A stretch of DNA of 37,238 nt from Pantanalinema sp. GBBB05 (lineage in GTDB: Bacteria > Cyanobacteriota > Cyanobacteriia > Leptolyngbyales > Leptolyngbyaceae): the NCBI GenBank assembly GCA_016743235.1, contig VRZD01000051.1, positions 1-37,238 on the forward strand, written 5' to 3'. Position 1 is the stretch's first letter, and the number at the start of each line of letters is the position of its first letter. Shown piece by piece: positions 30,561-37,238 of the stretch. The notes under the pieces were generated by a model. The model did not search any database and had not been told where the DNA came from. It saw nothing but the letters and a program-made list of their open reading frames with translations. Made by a program: the position numbers and the translations under genes.

Positions 30561-31661
30561 TTAGAAGGAAATAATTAAAAAACCATCCTGAAACTTAGCG
30601 CCAGCGACAGGCTTACCACTCAGCTCTGGAGGTAATGCCAAATTTCGACGTTGGTCGCCAGCTTCTACAGTAATCTCAGGACCGTACTGGGTGAGTTTAA
30701 TCTGCTTACGATCGAAGCCAGGCAAAAAGAGGCTCACTTTTCGTTCAGCGACATTAATCGCGATCGGGTGGGGAGCCTGAGGTGCTTGATCAAAGTTAGG
30801 AAGGGCGTCTACTAAGGGTTGCCAATCCTTGACTACTTGGGTTGAGACAGAAGTGACAGGCAGTGGATCAAAGTTGGCACTGCTCGCTAGGGAACTGTCG
30901 GCTTGATTGACGATTACGCCGCCAACGGTCACCCCAACCTGCTGTGCTGCCCCCCAAAGATATTGGGCAGTCACGATCGCGGCTTCATCCGGTGTGGTCA
31001 CGAGATAAGCGGCAACTCGATTTGGATTAGCCACAGCCGCTTTACCGTCTTCCAGCATATTGTTGGCTTGTTTGGCGGCGGGTTGATCAAACATATCCCC
31101 CGACCAACTGACATTCAGCACTGTACTGGCGATCGGTTGTAAGAGTGGCATCACGGTTTTGCCTAAATCCGAGTCGGCAAACACCCGCCGGAAGCGCCGC
31201 AGATACCAGCTGAAAATTTCTGGCATGCCTAACATGCGCAAGGTGGTTTGGTCGCCGGCTCCGTCATACACAATGACGTCATACTTGCCACTGGCATCAT
31301 ATTCCCGCAGGGCATTCAGTGCTAGGGCACTATCCATACCGGGCAATACCCCCAATTCCTGCCCAAACACTTCCTTGAAAAATGGAGTGCGGAGGTATTG
31401 AGTTTCCAGGTTTTTCAACTCATCCCAACTGCGCTCTAACAAGGTTGCCGTGTGCAATTGCACCACATGAAAATTAGCCGCAAGTTCCTGAGGATCTGCT
31501 CCTAAACTAGCGGCTTCGAGCATAATGCCGAGGGCAGGTCCCGGCGACTGACTTGCCAGTAGTACGCGTTTGCCCTGACTGGCAAGCCGTTTGGCAGCTG
31601 CGATCGCGATGGTAGTTCGACCCACCCCGCCTTTGCCTAAAAATGTCAAGATCAGTGCCAT
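30561..31661 (-). CDS. Get3d-like ArsA-family ATPase with alpha-crystallin-like tail
   Basis: 366 residues. The N-terminal SIMIBI ATPase begins ALILTFLGKGGVGRTTIAIA. Get3/ArsA has GKGGVGKTT here, so the second lysine of the P-loop is Arg15, while the signature Lys10 is kept. YDVIVYDGAGDQTTLRML is the switch II region. Residues about 295-366 (HPIAINVAERKVSLFLPGFD ... FLIISF) look like an alpha-crystallin beta-sandwich, the arrangement described for the Get3d lineage of photosynthetic organisms. Get3 proteins target or chaperone membrane proteins; the client of Get3d is not established as far as I know. Adjacency to chlG suggests a link to pigment or thylakoid assembly. About 125 nt upstream, the DUF2862 gene ends. 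Confidence 0.85.
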   Translation of the reverse strand: MALILTFLGKGGVGRTTIAIAAAKRLASQGKRVLLASQSPGPALGIMLEAASLGADPQELAANFHVVQLHTATLLERSWDELKNLETQYLRTPFFKEVFGQELGVLPGMDSALALNALREYDASGKYDVIVYDGAGDQTTLRMLGMPEIFSWYLRRFRRVFADSDLGKTVMPLLQPIASTVLNVSWSGDMFDQPAAKQANNMLEDGKAAVANPNRVAAYLVTTPDEAAIVTAQYLWGAAQQVGVTVGGVIVNQADSSLASSANFDPLPVTSVSTQVVKDWQPLVDALPNFDQAPQAPHPIAINVAERKVSLFLPGFDRKQIKLTQYGPEITVEAGDQRRNLALPPELSGKPVAGAKFQDGFLIISF

Positions 31662-31787
31662 GAGTGATTTTTACCTAGACTTCTTGCAATAGCGATCCTT
31701 GCGCCGCAAGCATCGCCATTTTCAACCAGTATGTCGCACATCCGCAAGCGGTCTAGTCCTCTAGCAGGCGTATTTCTCAGAAAAGGT

Positions 31788-31982
31788 TTACGAGGCAGGT
31801 TCGACCTCATCTTCAAAAAACCAGGTCGAAAACTTGTCGTCAAACTGAATCAGGACACCGACTCCACTGCCATCTGTCATTTTATAGCTTTGGATCGTGC
31901 CGACCTGACCTAGACGCTTGACCACGGCATCCGATACACGATCACGTAACCGACGAATCCGAACTTTTTGACCGACTTCCAT
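31788..31982 (-). CDS. DUF2862-family small basic protein
   Basis: 64 residues from ATG 31982, MEVGQKVRIRRLRDRVSDAV. The sequence (GQKVRIRRLRDR ... GTIQSYKMTDGSGVGVLIQFDD ... TWFFEDEVEP) fits DUF2862, a cyanobacterial and plastid family probably folding as a small SH3-like or KOW-like beta barrel. Function unknown. An earlier in-frame start at 32006 is less likely because the family begins at MEVG. It is divergent from hisF with 95 bp between the two starts. Confidence 0.82.
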   Translation of the reverse strand: MEVGQKVRIRRLRDRVSDAVVKRLGQVGTIQSYKMTDGSGVGVLIQFDDKFSTWFFEDEVEPAS

Positions 31983-32077
31983 TGCTACTCCAAGACAATC
32001 AACCAAAAATCAGTGTATCAGCGTCCTGTACAAGGTTAAAATTCAGGCGTGAATGTTTACGATTTTTGAACTTAAAA

Positions 32078-32854
32078 ATGCTGGCAAAACGGATTTTACC
32101 TTGTCTGGATGTAAAAGCGGGTCGGGTGGTGAAAGGGGTGAATTTTGTAGACCTGAAGGATGCTGGTGACCCAGTGGAATTAGCTCAGGCTTACAACCAG
32201 GCAGGTGCTGATGAGTTAGTGTTTCTAGATATTACAGCGACTCATGAAGACCGCGGAATTCTGATCGACGTAGTGTACCGAACAGCCGATCAGGTCTTTA
32301 TTCCATTAACTGTCGGCGGTGGGATTCAAAACTTAGAGACAATTAAACAATTGTTAAGAGCCGGGGCGGATAAAGTCAGCTTGAATTCGGCGGCGGTACG
32401 CGACCCCGATTTTATTAACCGCGCCAGCGATCGCTTTGGCAACCAATGTATTGTGGTGGCGATCGATGCCCGGCGACGGCAAGATCCGACCAATCCGGGC
32501 TGGGATGTCTATGTCCGAGGGGGGCGGGAAAATACCGGATTGGATGCGATCGCCTGGGCAGAAGAAGTCACCCAACGGGGAGCTGGAGAATTACTCGTCA
32601 CCAGTATGGATGCAGATGGGACGCAGGCCGGGTACGACCTGGAGCTAACTCGCACGATCGCAGAACGCGTCGAGATTCCGGTGATTGCTTCCGGTGGGGC
32701 AGGGAATTGCCACCATATTTATCAAGCCCTGACCGATGGCAAAGCCGAGGCAGCCCTGCTTGCATCCTTATTGCATTACGGACAGTTAACCGTTTCTCAG
32801 ATAAAGTCTTACCTGGCAGACCATCAAGTACCCGTGCGATCGACCTCAGCGTGA
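32078..32854 (+). CDS. hisF: Imidazole glycerol phosphate synthase subunit HisF
   Basis: 258 residues from ATG 32078. HisF is the cyclase half of imidazole glycerol phosphate synthase; with HisH it makes IGP and AICAR in histidine synthesis. Catalytic Asp11 is in LPCLDVKAGRVVKG and the second catalytic Asp is in VVAIDARR. Phosphate-binding glycine loops TVGGGIQ and ASGGAGN are intact, as expected for the (beta/alpha)8 barrel. The in-frame extension up to 31982 is not homologous and is rejected. No hisH or other his gene is next to it. Confidence 0.97.
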   Translation: MLAKRILPCLDVKAGRVVKGVNFVDLKDAGDPVELAQAYNQAGADELVFLDITATHEDRGILIDVVYRTADQVFIPLTVGGGIQNLETIKQLLRAGADKVSLNSAAVRDPDFINRASDRFGNQCIVVAIDARRRQDPTNPGWDVYVRGGRENTGLDAIAWAEEVTQRGAGELLVTSMDADGTQAGYDLELTRTIAERVEIPVIASGGAGNCHHIYQALTDGKAEAALLASLLHYGQLTVSQIKSYLADHQVPVRSTSA

Positions 32855-32972
32855 GTCCGCGATCGTCATCAAGCTAAATAGATTCGGTAGATTCCAGCGA
32901 AATCCTTGAAGCTCTCGTAAGCTAGAGTTAAATTTCTCTCGGCTCCGCATCTGGCAGCTTTGCCTGAGTGAC

Positions 32973-32981
32973 TGTTACAAT
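32973..32981 (+). promoter_or_regulatory. Extended -10 promoter of the two-TM gene
   Basis: TGTTACAAT is an extended -10 (TG-n-TACAAT) ending 9 nt before ATG 32991, so transcription would start almost at the start codon (nearly leaderless). No -35 is clear. Confidence 0.4.
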
Positions 32982-32990
32982 ATGTAAAAT

Positions 32991-33320
32991 ATGCTGATTA
33001 CAATTCTTGCTATAACGGTTGCTTTGGTTGCCTGGTCGCTGCACTTAATGCAGGAGGCGATGGATCGGCGCGAGTTCTCGCTGATGCTGGCAGGAACGTT
33101 AGTGGCGTTTTCAGCCGCAGCTTTAGTGGCAGTCTACTTTTTAATGGGAAATTACATTGGCTATATGGCACAAATGGCCCATCGAGCCAACCAGACTGAG
33201 GAAGCAGTGCAAATCTGGATATCCCAGTTAGAACCGATGGAGGGCAATGAAGCGCAAGCATTCCCCTTATCCGAAGTATCCTTTCCTTTGGAATTTCAGC
33301 CCATGGGTGATTCTTTTTAA
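32991..33320 (+). CDS. Small two-TM membrane protein, unknown
   Basis: 109 residues. Two membrane segments are visible, about 2-20 (LITILAITVALVAWSLHLM) and 32-55 (LMLAGTLVAFSAAALVAVYFLM), joined by a short charged turn QEAMDRREFS. A soluble tail of about 50 residues follows, helical then Pro/Phe-rich. I do not recognise the family. It sits alone between hisF and the response regulator, with a nearly leaderless promoter. Confidence 0.7.
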   Translation: MLITILAITVALVAWSLHLMQEAMDRREFSLMLAGTLVAFSAAALVAVYFLMGNYIGYMAQMAHRANQTEEAVQIWISQLEPMEGNEAQAFPLSEVSFPLEFQPMGDSF

Positions 33321-33337
33321 CAATCGCTTGTTCAGCT

Positions 33338-33384
33338 AAACGGGATCTTGCTCACGATCGCTGGATTGGCAGAATGCCCGTTTT
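33338..33384 (+). terminator. Possible terminator after the two-TM gene
   Basis: AAACGGG (33338-33344) pairs with CCCGTTT (33377-33383) across a 32-nt loop and is followed by a short T-run (TTTT). It lies 18 nt after the stop. The long loop makes it a weak candidate. The rest of 33321-33612 shows only the duplicated segment noted separately. Confidence 0.35.
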
Positions 33385-33581
33385 AAGTTGATTAGAGTAG
33401 AAAAGTTAGGGTTGCTTGAACTGAATGGAGCGATCCAGGTTAGAAATTAGTAAGAAGTGGCAAGACTAAGTTCAGCTACGATGCATTAGACAGGACTCGA
33501 TCGGCTAACATAACTGCTGAATTTCGCATCTAGCCTGTTGGAGATAGATGCCACAGTTGTACAGTCTTTCAGTTCGCTAAC

Positions 33582-33609
33582 GGAGCTTATCTTACTGGAG
33601 CTTATCTTA
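33582..33609 (+). repeat. Direct repeat at the response-regulator ribosome site
   Basis: GGAGCTTATCTTA occurs twice (33582-33594 and 33597-33609) with a 15-nt period, immediately upstream of ATG 33613. Each copy carries a GGAG that could serve as a ribosome site, the nearer one 12 nt from the start. Confidence 0.6.
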
Positions 33610-33612
33610 ACT

Positions 33613-34569
33613 ATGGACTACGCAATCCCCGAGCTTGACACGATTAGCCGACAGTTGATGAGCTTGGAGCGGCCCAAAAAAGCCAAGATGTTGGTTGTGG
33701 ATGATGAACCAGACAACTTAGATCTGCTCTACCGGACGTTCCGCCGTGATTTTCAGGTATTGAAGGCAGAAAGTGGTGTGCGAGCCCTAGAAATGTTGGC
33801 AACGGAAGGCGAAGTTGCTGTGATTATTTCCGATCAACGGATGCCGGAAATGAAGGGAACAGAGTTCCTGAGCCGCACTGTGCCTCAATTTCCCGATACG
33901 ATGCGGATTATTCTAACTGGGTTTACCGATGTGGAAGACCTGGTGGAAGCCATCAACTCTGGACAAGTTTATAAGTACATCACCAAGCCCTGGGATCCTA
34001 ATGAACTGAAAGCCGTTGTGCAACGGGCGGCTGAAACCTATGAGTTGCTAAAACAGCGCACTGAAGAGTTGCAACGATCGCAGGCTCAAACAGCCCTACT
34101 ATCAATTATTGTCCGGGTTGCCCAGGAGTCCTCTAGCCTGGAAGCTTGTCTAGAACCGATCGTGACTGCTTTTGGCAAAAACTTTCATGCGGATGGCGCC
34201 ATTCTACAGTTAGTAGAAGGGAATACATTAGTGCCAAGCCAAGGAACCTTCAGCTTGGAAGGGACAGTAGAAAACTGGTTGGATCAAGATCCGTTGGTGA
34301 AGGAAGCGATCGCTTCTCACAAAATGCAAGTTGTGGTGAATATCCCAGCTGATAGCAATCTGGCATCCATTGCCCACTACAATACCTCTGGGGTACAAGC
34401 ACATTTAATTGTGCCAGTTACTTACCGGAATGAAGTGTTAGCGGTGCTGTCGTTGCAATGGCAACAACCTTTTACGCTACGGGAAGATGAACTGGTGTTG
34501 CTGCATTTATCGGCACAACAAGTTGCCTTAGCGCTCACCTGTACCCGGCATTACCGTCCTGTTGCCTGA
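33613..34569 (+). CDS. REC-GAF response regulator
   Basis: 318 residues from ATG 33613; a TTG at 33538 would add 25 residues that include the repeat and is rejected. A receiver domain (about 24-145) has the acidic pair DD (MLVVDDEPDN), the phospho-acceptor Asp in IISDQRMPEMKG (residue 74), the switch Thr in ILTGFTD and Lys in YITKPWD. A coiled linker (ETYELLKQRTEELQRSQAQT) leads to a GAF domain (about 165-310). There is no DNA-binding or enzyme output domain, so it may signal through protein contacts. The cognate kinase is not in view. It lies 11 nt upstream of menG and is likely co-transcribed with it. Confidence 0.88.
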   Translation: MDYAIPELDTISRQLMSLERPKKAKMLVVDDEPDNLDLLYRTFRRDFQVLKAESGVRALEMLATEGEVAVIISDQRMPEMKGTEFLSRTVPQFPDTMRIILTGFTDVEDLVEAINSGQVYKYITKPWDPNELKAVVQRAAETYELLKQRTEELQRSQAQTALLSIIVRVAQESSSLEACLEPIVTAFGKNFHADGAILQLVEGNTLVPSQGTFSLEGTVENWLDQDPLVKEAIASHKMQVVVNIPADSNLASIAHYNTSGVQAHLIVPVTYRNEVLAVLSLQWQQPFTLREDELVLLHLSAQQVALALTCTRHYRPVA

Positions 34570-34580
34570 ACCTAAATTTC

Positions 34581-35282
34581 ATGACTCCGACCTCTGAGCA
34601 GATTCGTGCCATTTTCGATCGCATTGCCCCAGTATATGATCCGCTGAATCATTGGCTCAGTCTGGGGCAGCATCGGGTCTGGAAGCAAATGACGGTTAAG
34701 TGGAGTGGAGCGAAGCCGGGGGACACCTGCCTGGATGTTTGCTGTGGCAGTGGTGATTTGGCGCAATTATTAGCGGAACGAGTGGGTTCAACCGGGCATG
34801 TAGTCGGGCTCGATTTCTCGACCGCTCAATTGGAGGTGGCTCGGCAACGGGTGCGCGATCGCTACCTGGATTTGCCGATTACCTGGCAAGAGGGTGATGC
34901 CTTAAATTTGCCCTTTCCAGACAATACCTTTGATGCCCTAACGATGGGGTACGGACTGCGCAATCTCACTGACATTTCCCAGGGCTTGCGAGAACTGTGG
35001 CGGGTGTTAAAACCAGGAGCGAAAGCTGCCATCCTGGACTTTAACCATCCCCACAATCCCCAAATGCGGGCGTTTCAGCAATGGTATTTGGATCATTTGG
35101 TAGTGCCAGTTGCCAACCGCTTTGGCTTGACGGATGAGTACGCTTACATTGCCCCCAGCCTGGAGCGATTTCCTACAGGTGACCAGCAGGTAAACCTTGC
35201 CTTGGAGGTAGGGTTTTCCGCCACCACACACTATCCGATCGCCGGGGGTACGATGGGGGTATTAGTGGCGAGTAAATCCTAA
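34581..35282 (+). CDS. menG: Demethylphylloquinone/demethylmenaquinone methyltransferase (UbiE/MenG)
   Basis: 233-residue SAM-dependent C-methyltransferase; in cyanobacteria this is the last methylation to phylloquinone, the photosystem I quinone. Family motifs: FDRIAPVYDPLNHWLSLGQHRVWK, SAM motif LDVCCGSGDLAQLLA, GLDFSTAQL, LPFPDNTFDALTMGYGLRN, and GGTMGVLVASK at the C-terminus. The UbiE-type R-N-x-x-D is present (RNLTD). Cyanobacterial copies are annotated MenG or UbiE. It starts 11 nt after the response regulator stop. Confidence 0.93.
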   Translation: MTPTSEQIRAIFDRIAPVYDPLNHWLSLGQHRVWKQMTVKWSGAKPGDTCLDVCCGSGDLAQLLAERVGSTGHVVGLDFSTAQLEVARQRVRDRYLDLPITWQEGDALNLPFPDNTFDALTMGYGLRNLTDISQGLRELWRVLKPGAKAAILDFNHPHNPQMRAFQQWYLDHLVVPVANRFGLTDEYAYIAPSLERFPTGDQQVNLALEVGFSATTHYPIAGGTMGVLVASKS

Positions 35283-35369
35283 GCGGTTGGCAATAAGTCA
35301 GTAACAAGTTGCCTCACGTCAGGTGACCTCATCCACTGGAATCACGCACTCCTTATCTTTATCCCTGCC

Positions 35370-36599
35370 TTGGATCCCTCTACCATTTGGCTGTTTGTTG
35401 GTCCTCCAGTAGTGGGTGGCATTATTGGCTATTTCACCAATGATATCGCCATCAAAATGCTGTTTCGCCCTTACCGTCCGTTATATCTGGGCGGGAAGCG
35501 GCTACCGTTTACGCCTGGTTTAATTCCCCGTAACCAGGATCGGTTAGCCAAGCGGATTTCGGATACAATCATGGGCTCGCTGTTGACTCCAGAGGAACTG
35601 CAAAAACTGGCTCAACGCTTATTACAAACCGAGCGAGTGCAGGCGGCGTTGCTGTGGTTGTTGAAATTGGCGATCGAGCAATTGCAGGGCAATACCCAAC
35701 AAAAAACCGCCAAAGTGCTGGCAGGGATTTTACATGATTTGTTGGGGCAAACCTTACCTCGGCTGCTGAAGGTACTGGCACGGCAAGAAGACTTTTTGGA
35801 AACTCAGTTAAACCAGATTTTTGATCAGGTCGTGCTGGAGTTTCGTTTAAGTGAGGAACAGGCGACTAAACTCGCAGATTGGTTATTACAGGTTGTGTTG
35901 CCATCGGATGTGATCCGGCAACTGTTGATCGACTTTTTGACCGATCGCAACATTCAGGTGATTGACGAAGGCTTTCGCGAGAAAACCAGTGGTACGTACT
36001 GGGTGATTGCTAATTTATTTGGCGTCCGCAATGCTCTGTTACGGCTGCGGACATTTTGTCTGGATGAACGGGATGCCAGTAATGCGCGAATTGCTGAACT
36101 GCTTCAATCTCTGAATATCCAACCACGCTTGAAAGAGTGGCTGCAAAATCTGTCGCTGCAAAATCTGCCCATTTCGACCGTGCGTCAACTCCGGAAAACC
36201 TTACGAGATACCGTCCGCAGCTATGCTCAAGACAAAGGGGCTGAGGTCTTGGAGGAATTAGGCAAGTCGGTAGACTGGGACAATTTGGCAATGGTGATTC
36301 TCAATCGCCTCCGCACATCACCTGTGGTGAATGAATCGCTAGAGGTGATCAGCCTGGAGTTGGCACTAATTCTGGAACGCTACCTGGAACGCGATTTAGA
36401 ATCCCTGGTTCAGCAAGCTATTCCCATCCTGAACATTGATCAGGTGATTATTAATCGAGTTAATGCCACATCACCCCAAGATTTAGAATCTGCCATTAAC
36501 GGCATTGTCAAAAGTGAACTCCAAGCGATCGTCAACCTAGGCGGCATTTTAGGCTTCATTATTGGCTTGCTCCAATCTGCCTCTCTCCTGCTGCGGTAG
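35370..36599 (+). CDS. DUF445-family membrane protein
   Basis: 409 residues from TTG 35370. The N-terminus DPSTIWLFVGPPVVGGIIGYFTNDIAIKMLFRPYRPLYLGG is the DUF445 signature, with a membrane segment containing GYxTNxxAIxMLF. The long middle is helical, and a second membrane segment lies at the C-terminus (NLGGILGFIIGLLQSASLLL), so the soluble part is a loop of about 350 residues. The family is conserved but without known function. The TTG start is weakly supported: no ATG suits the family N-terminus and no ribosome site is clear. Confidence 0.85.
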   Translation: MDPSTIWLFVGPPVVGGIIGYFTNDIAIKMLFRPYRPLYLGGKRLPFTPGLIPRNQDRLAKRISDTIMGSLLTPEELQKLAQRLLQTERVQAALLWLLKLAIEQLQGNTQQKTAKVLAGILHDLLGQTLPRLLKVLARQEDFLETQLNQIFDQVVLEFRLSEEQATKLADWLLQVVLPSDVIRQLLIDFLTDRNIQVIDEGFREKTSGTYWVIANLFGVRNALLRLRTFCLDERDASNARIAELLQSLNIQPRLKEWLQNLSLQNLPISTVRQLRKTLRDTVRSYAQDKGAEVLEELGKSVDWDNLAMVILNRLRTSPVVNESLEVISLELALILERYLERDLESLVQQAIPILNIDQVIINRVNATSPQDLESAINGIVKSELQAIVNLGGILGFIIGLLQSASLLLR

Positions 36600-36757
36600 A
36601 AACTCTTAAGAATAATTTAATCATTTTCTATACGTCAGTATAGTTACTGAGGAAGGGGTACATTTTTCATTGTTACTTTGGTAGAAATTGCTCGGAAAAT
36701 TCTGCCTGCTGCATCTATATCTTTTGTAGAACGTACCTCTACCTTGTAGGAAATAGC

Positions 36758-37238
36758 ATGATTTTTATCATTCCAATTGTTCTTGGAGCTGTAGCTTTAG
36801 CCACTGCTGCTGTTGGAGTTGGTGCTGGAGTGGATGGTGTTTCCAAAATGAAGGAGGCGGAGAAGCTTGGAAAAGCTGCTCAAAAGCGCTATGAGTTAGC
36901 TCGCGAATCAGTAGAAAAGAATTTGCAGGAAACTCAAAAGCTAGCAGAAGAATATGGTCAACTTCAAATTCAGGTTAAGCTGCAAACTATTGGTCGTTTT
37001 GTCTCCTTCATTGAAAGGATAGGGCAGCAGGCTTCTCAAAAGGACATGCAGTTTTTAGAAGGATTAGATGGTGTTTCTCCTCAGCAGATCCAAGAATACA
37101 AAGCAGCCGCTTTGGAAGCGAAACAATTTGCATCTGGTGGTTTCCAAGCTATGGGGGCAGCATATGCAGCAGGGCAGGGTACAGTAGCGCTCATTGGATT
37201 ATTTGGTACAGCTAGTACTGGAGCGGCTATAGGTGGAC
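36758..37238 (+). CDS. Coiled-coil and glycine-zipper-like protein, cut by the window end
   Basis: An open frame from ATG 36758 to the edge, 160 residues visible. TAGGA sits 6-7 nt upstream. The sequence starts with a hydrophobic Ala/Gly stretch (MIFIIPIVLGAVALATAAVG), continues as a charged coiled coil (about 30-85, SKMKEAEKLGKAAQKRYELA), and from about 120 becomes Gly/Ala-rich and hydrophobic again (FGTASTGAAIGG), like a glycine zipper. I recall similar uncharacterised proteins in many bacteria but cannot name a family. It is more AT-rich than its neighbours and follows a 158-bp AT-rich gap, so it may open an accessory region. Function unknown. Confidence 0.7.
   Translation, partial: MIFIIPIVLGAVALATAAVGVGAGVDGVSKMKEAEKLGKAAQKRYELARESVEKNLQETQKLAEEYGQLQIQVKLQTIGRFVSFIERIGQQASQKDMQFLEGLDGVSPQQIQEYKAAALEAKQFASGGFQAMGAAYAAGQGTVALIGLFGTASTGAAIGG

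Noticed and set aside
31982..32077. N-terminal extension of HisF
   Set aside because: The family begins MLAKRILPCLDV at 32078; the upstream codons overlap the promoter region shared with the divergent DUF2862 gene.
1..37238. CRISPR arrays, insertion sequences, prophage or a complete defence operon
   Set aside because: No regularly spaced repeats, transposase motifs, att-like repeats, Cas, restriction or retron genes were seen.

Overview
The window is a chromosomal segment of a photosynthetic cyanobacterium. Direct pointers are the psbD-psbC pair (photosystem II D2 and CP43), a plant-type zeta-carotene desaturase, chlorophyll synthase ChlG, a MenG-type quinone methyltransferase, NtcA-type promoter motifs and many HIP1-like GCGATCGC octamers. 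The gene content is mostly core cyanobacterial, with moderate GC. The genus cannot be fixed from the sequence; a Leptolyngbya/Oscillatoria-like lineage is only a guess.

Layout. 1-2.3 kb: 3' part of psbD overlapping psbC, closed by a strong terminator. 2.4-4.3 kb (minus): zds followed 4 nt later by a SRPBCC protein. 4.5-5.3 kb: a small AT-rich islet with an unrecognised gene converging on an antitoxin-like gene that has no toxin. 5.3-8.4 kb: a DCC-family thiol oxidoreductase, a two-RCK membrane protein resembling a K+ channel with an altered pore motif, and msrA. 8.5-14.6 kb (all minus): a secreted pentapeptide protein, an alpha/beta hydrolase without its serine nucleophile, a PRC-barrel protein with an 11-residue-repeat helix and acidic Trp motifs, a Spy-like LTxxQ protein, a tandem SagB-type nitroreductase and an SGNH hydrolase. 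14.6-18.2 kb (minus): two divergent ammonium transporters in tandem, whose upstream regions share one NtcA-like promoter plan.

18.7-26.3 kb (mostly plus): a deacetylase/phosphodiester-glycosidase fusion, a second CxxC-pentapeptide protein with TPR repeats (minus), a Trp-rich TIGR02450 protein, an HD hydrolase, an M28 peptidase lipoprotein whose linker is built from a dispersed purine/pyrimidine repeat, a secreted Grx-like protein, rsmB and a TerB-like protein. 26.5-32 kb (minus): a small Psb35-like membrane protein, a class A penicillin-binding protein, chlG, a Get3d-like ATPase with an alpha-crystallin tail, and a DUF2862 protein. 32-36.6 kb (plus): hisF, a two-TM protein, a REC-GAF response regulator, menG and a DUF445 protein. 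The window ends inside an AT-rich gene encoding a coiled-coil/glycine-zipper protein.

How the genes fit together. Photosynthetic membrane biogenesis (psbDC, zds, chlG, Get3d, menG, Psb35-like), nitrogen uptake (two Amt), and envelope or periplasm quality control (MsrA, Spy-like, pentapeptide proteins, PBP, deacetylase, M28) dominate. No CRISPR array, rRNA, tRNA, IS element, prophage or complete defence system was seen. The least explained items are the PRC-barrel/11-mer protein, the shared amt promoter, the repeat-derived linker, the orphan antitoxin islet and the truncated terminal gene. All family assignments come from reading motifs, not from searches.
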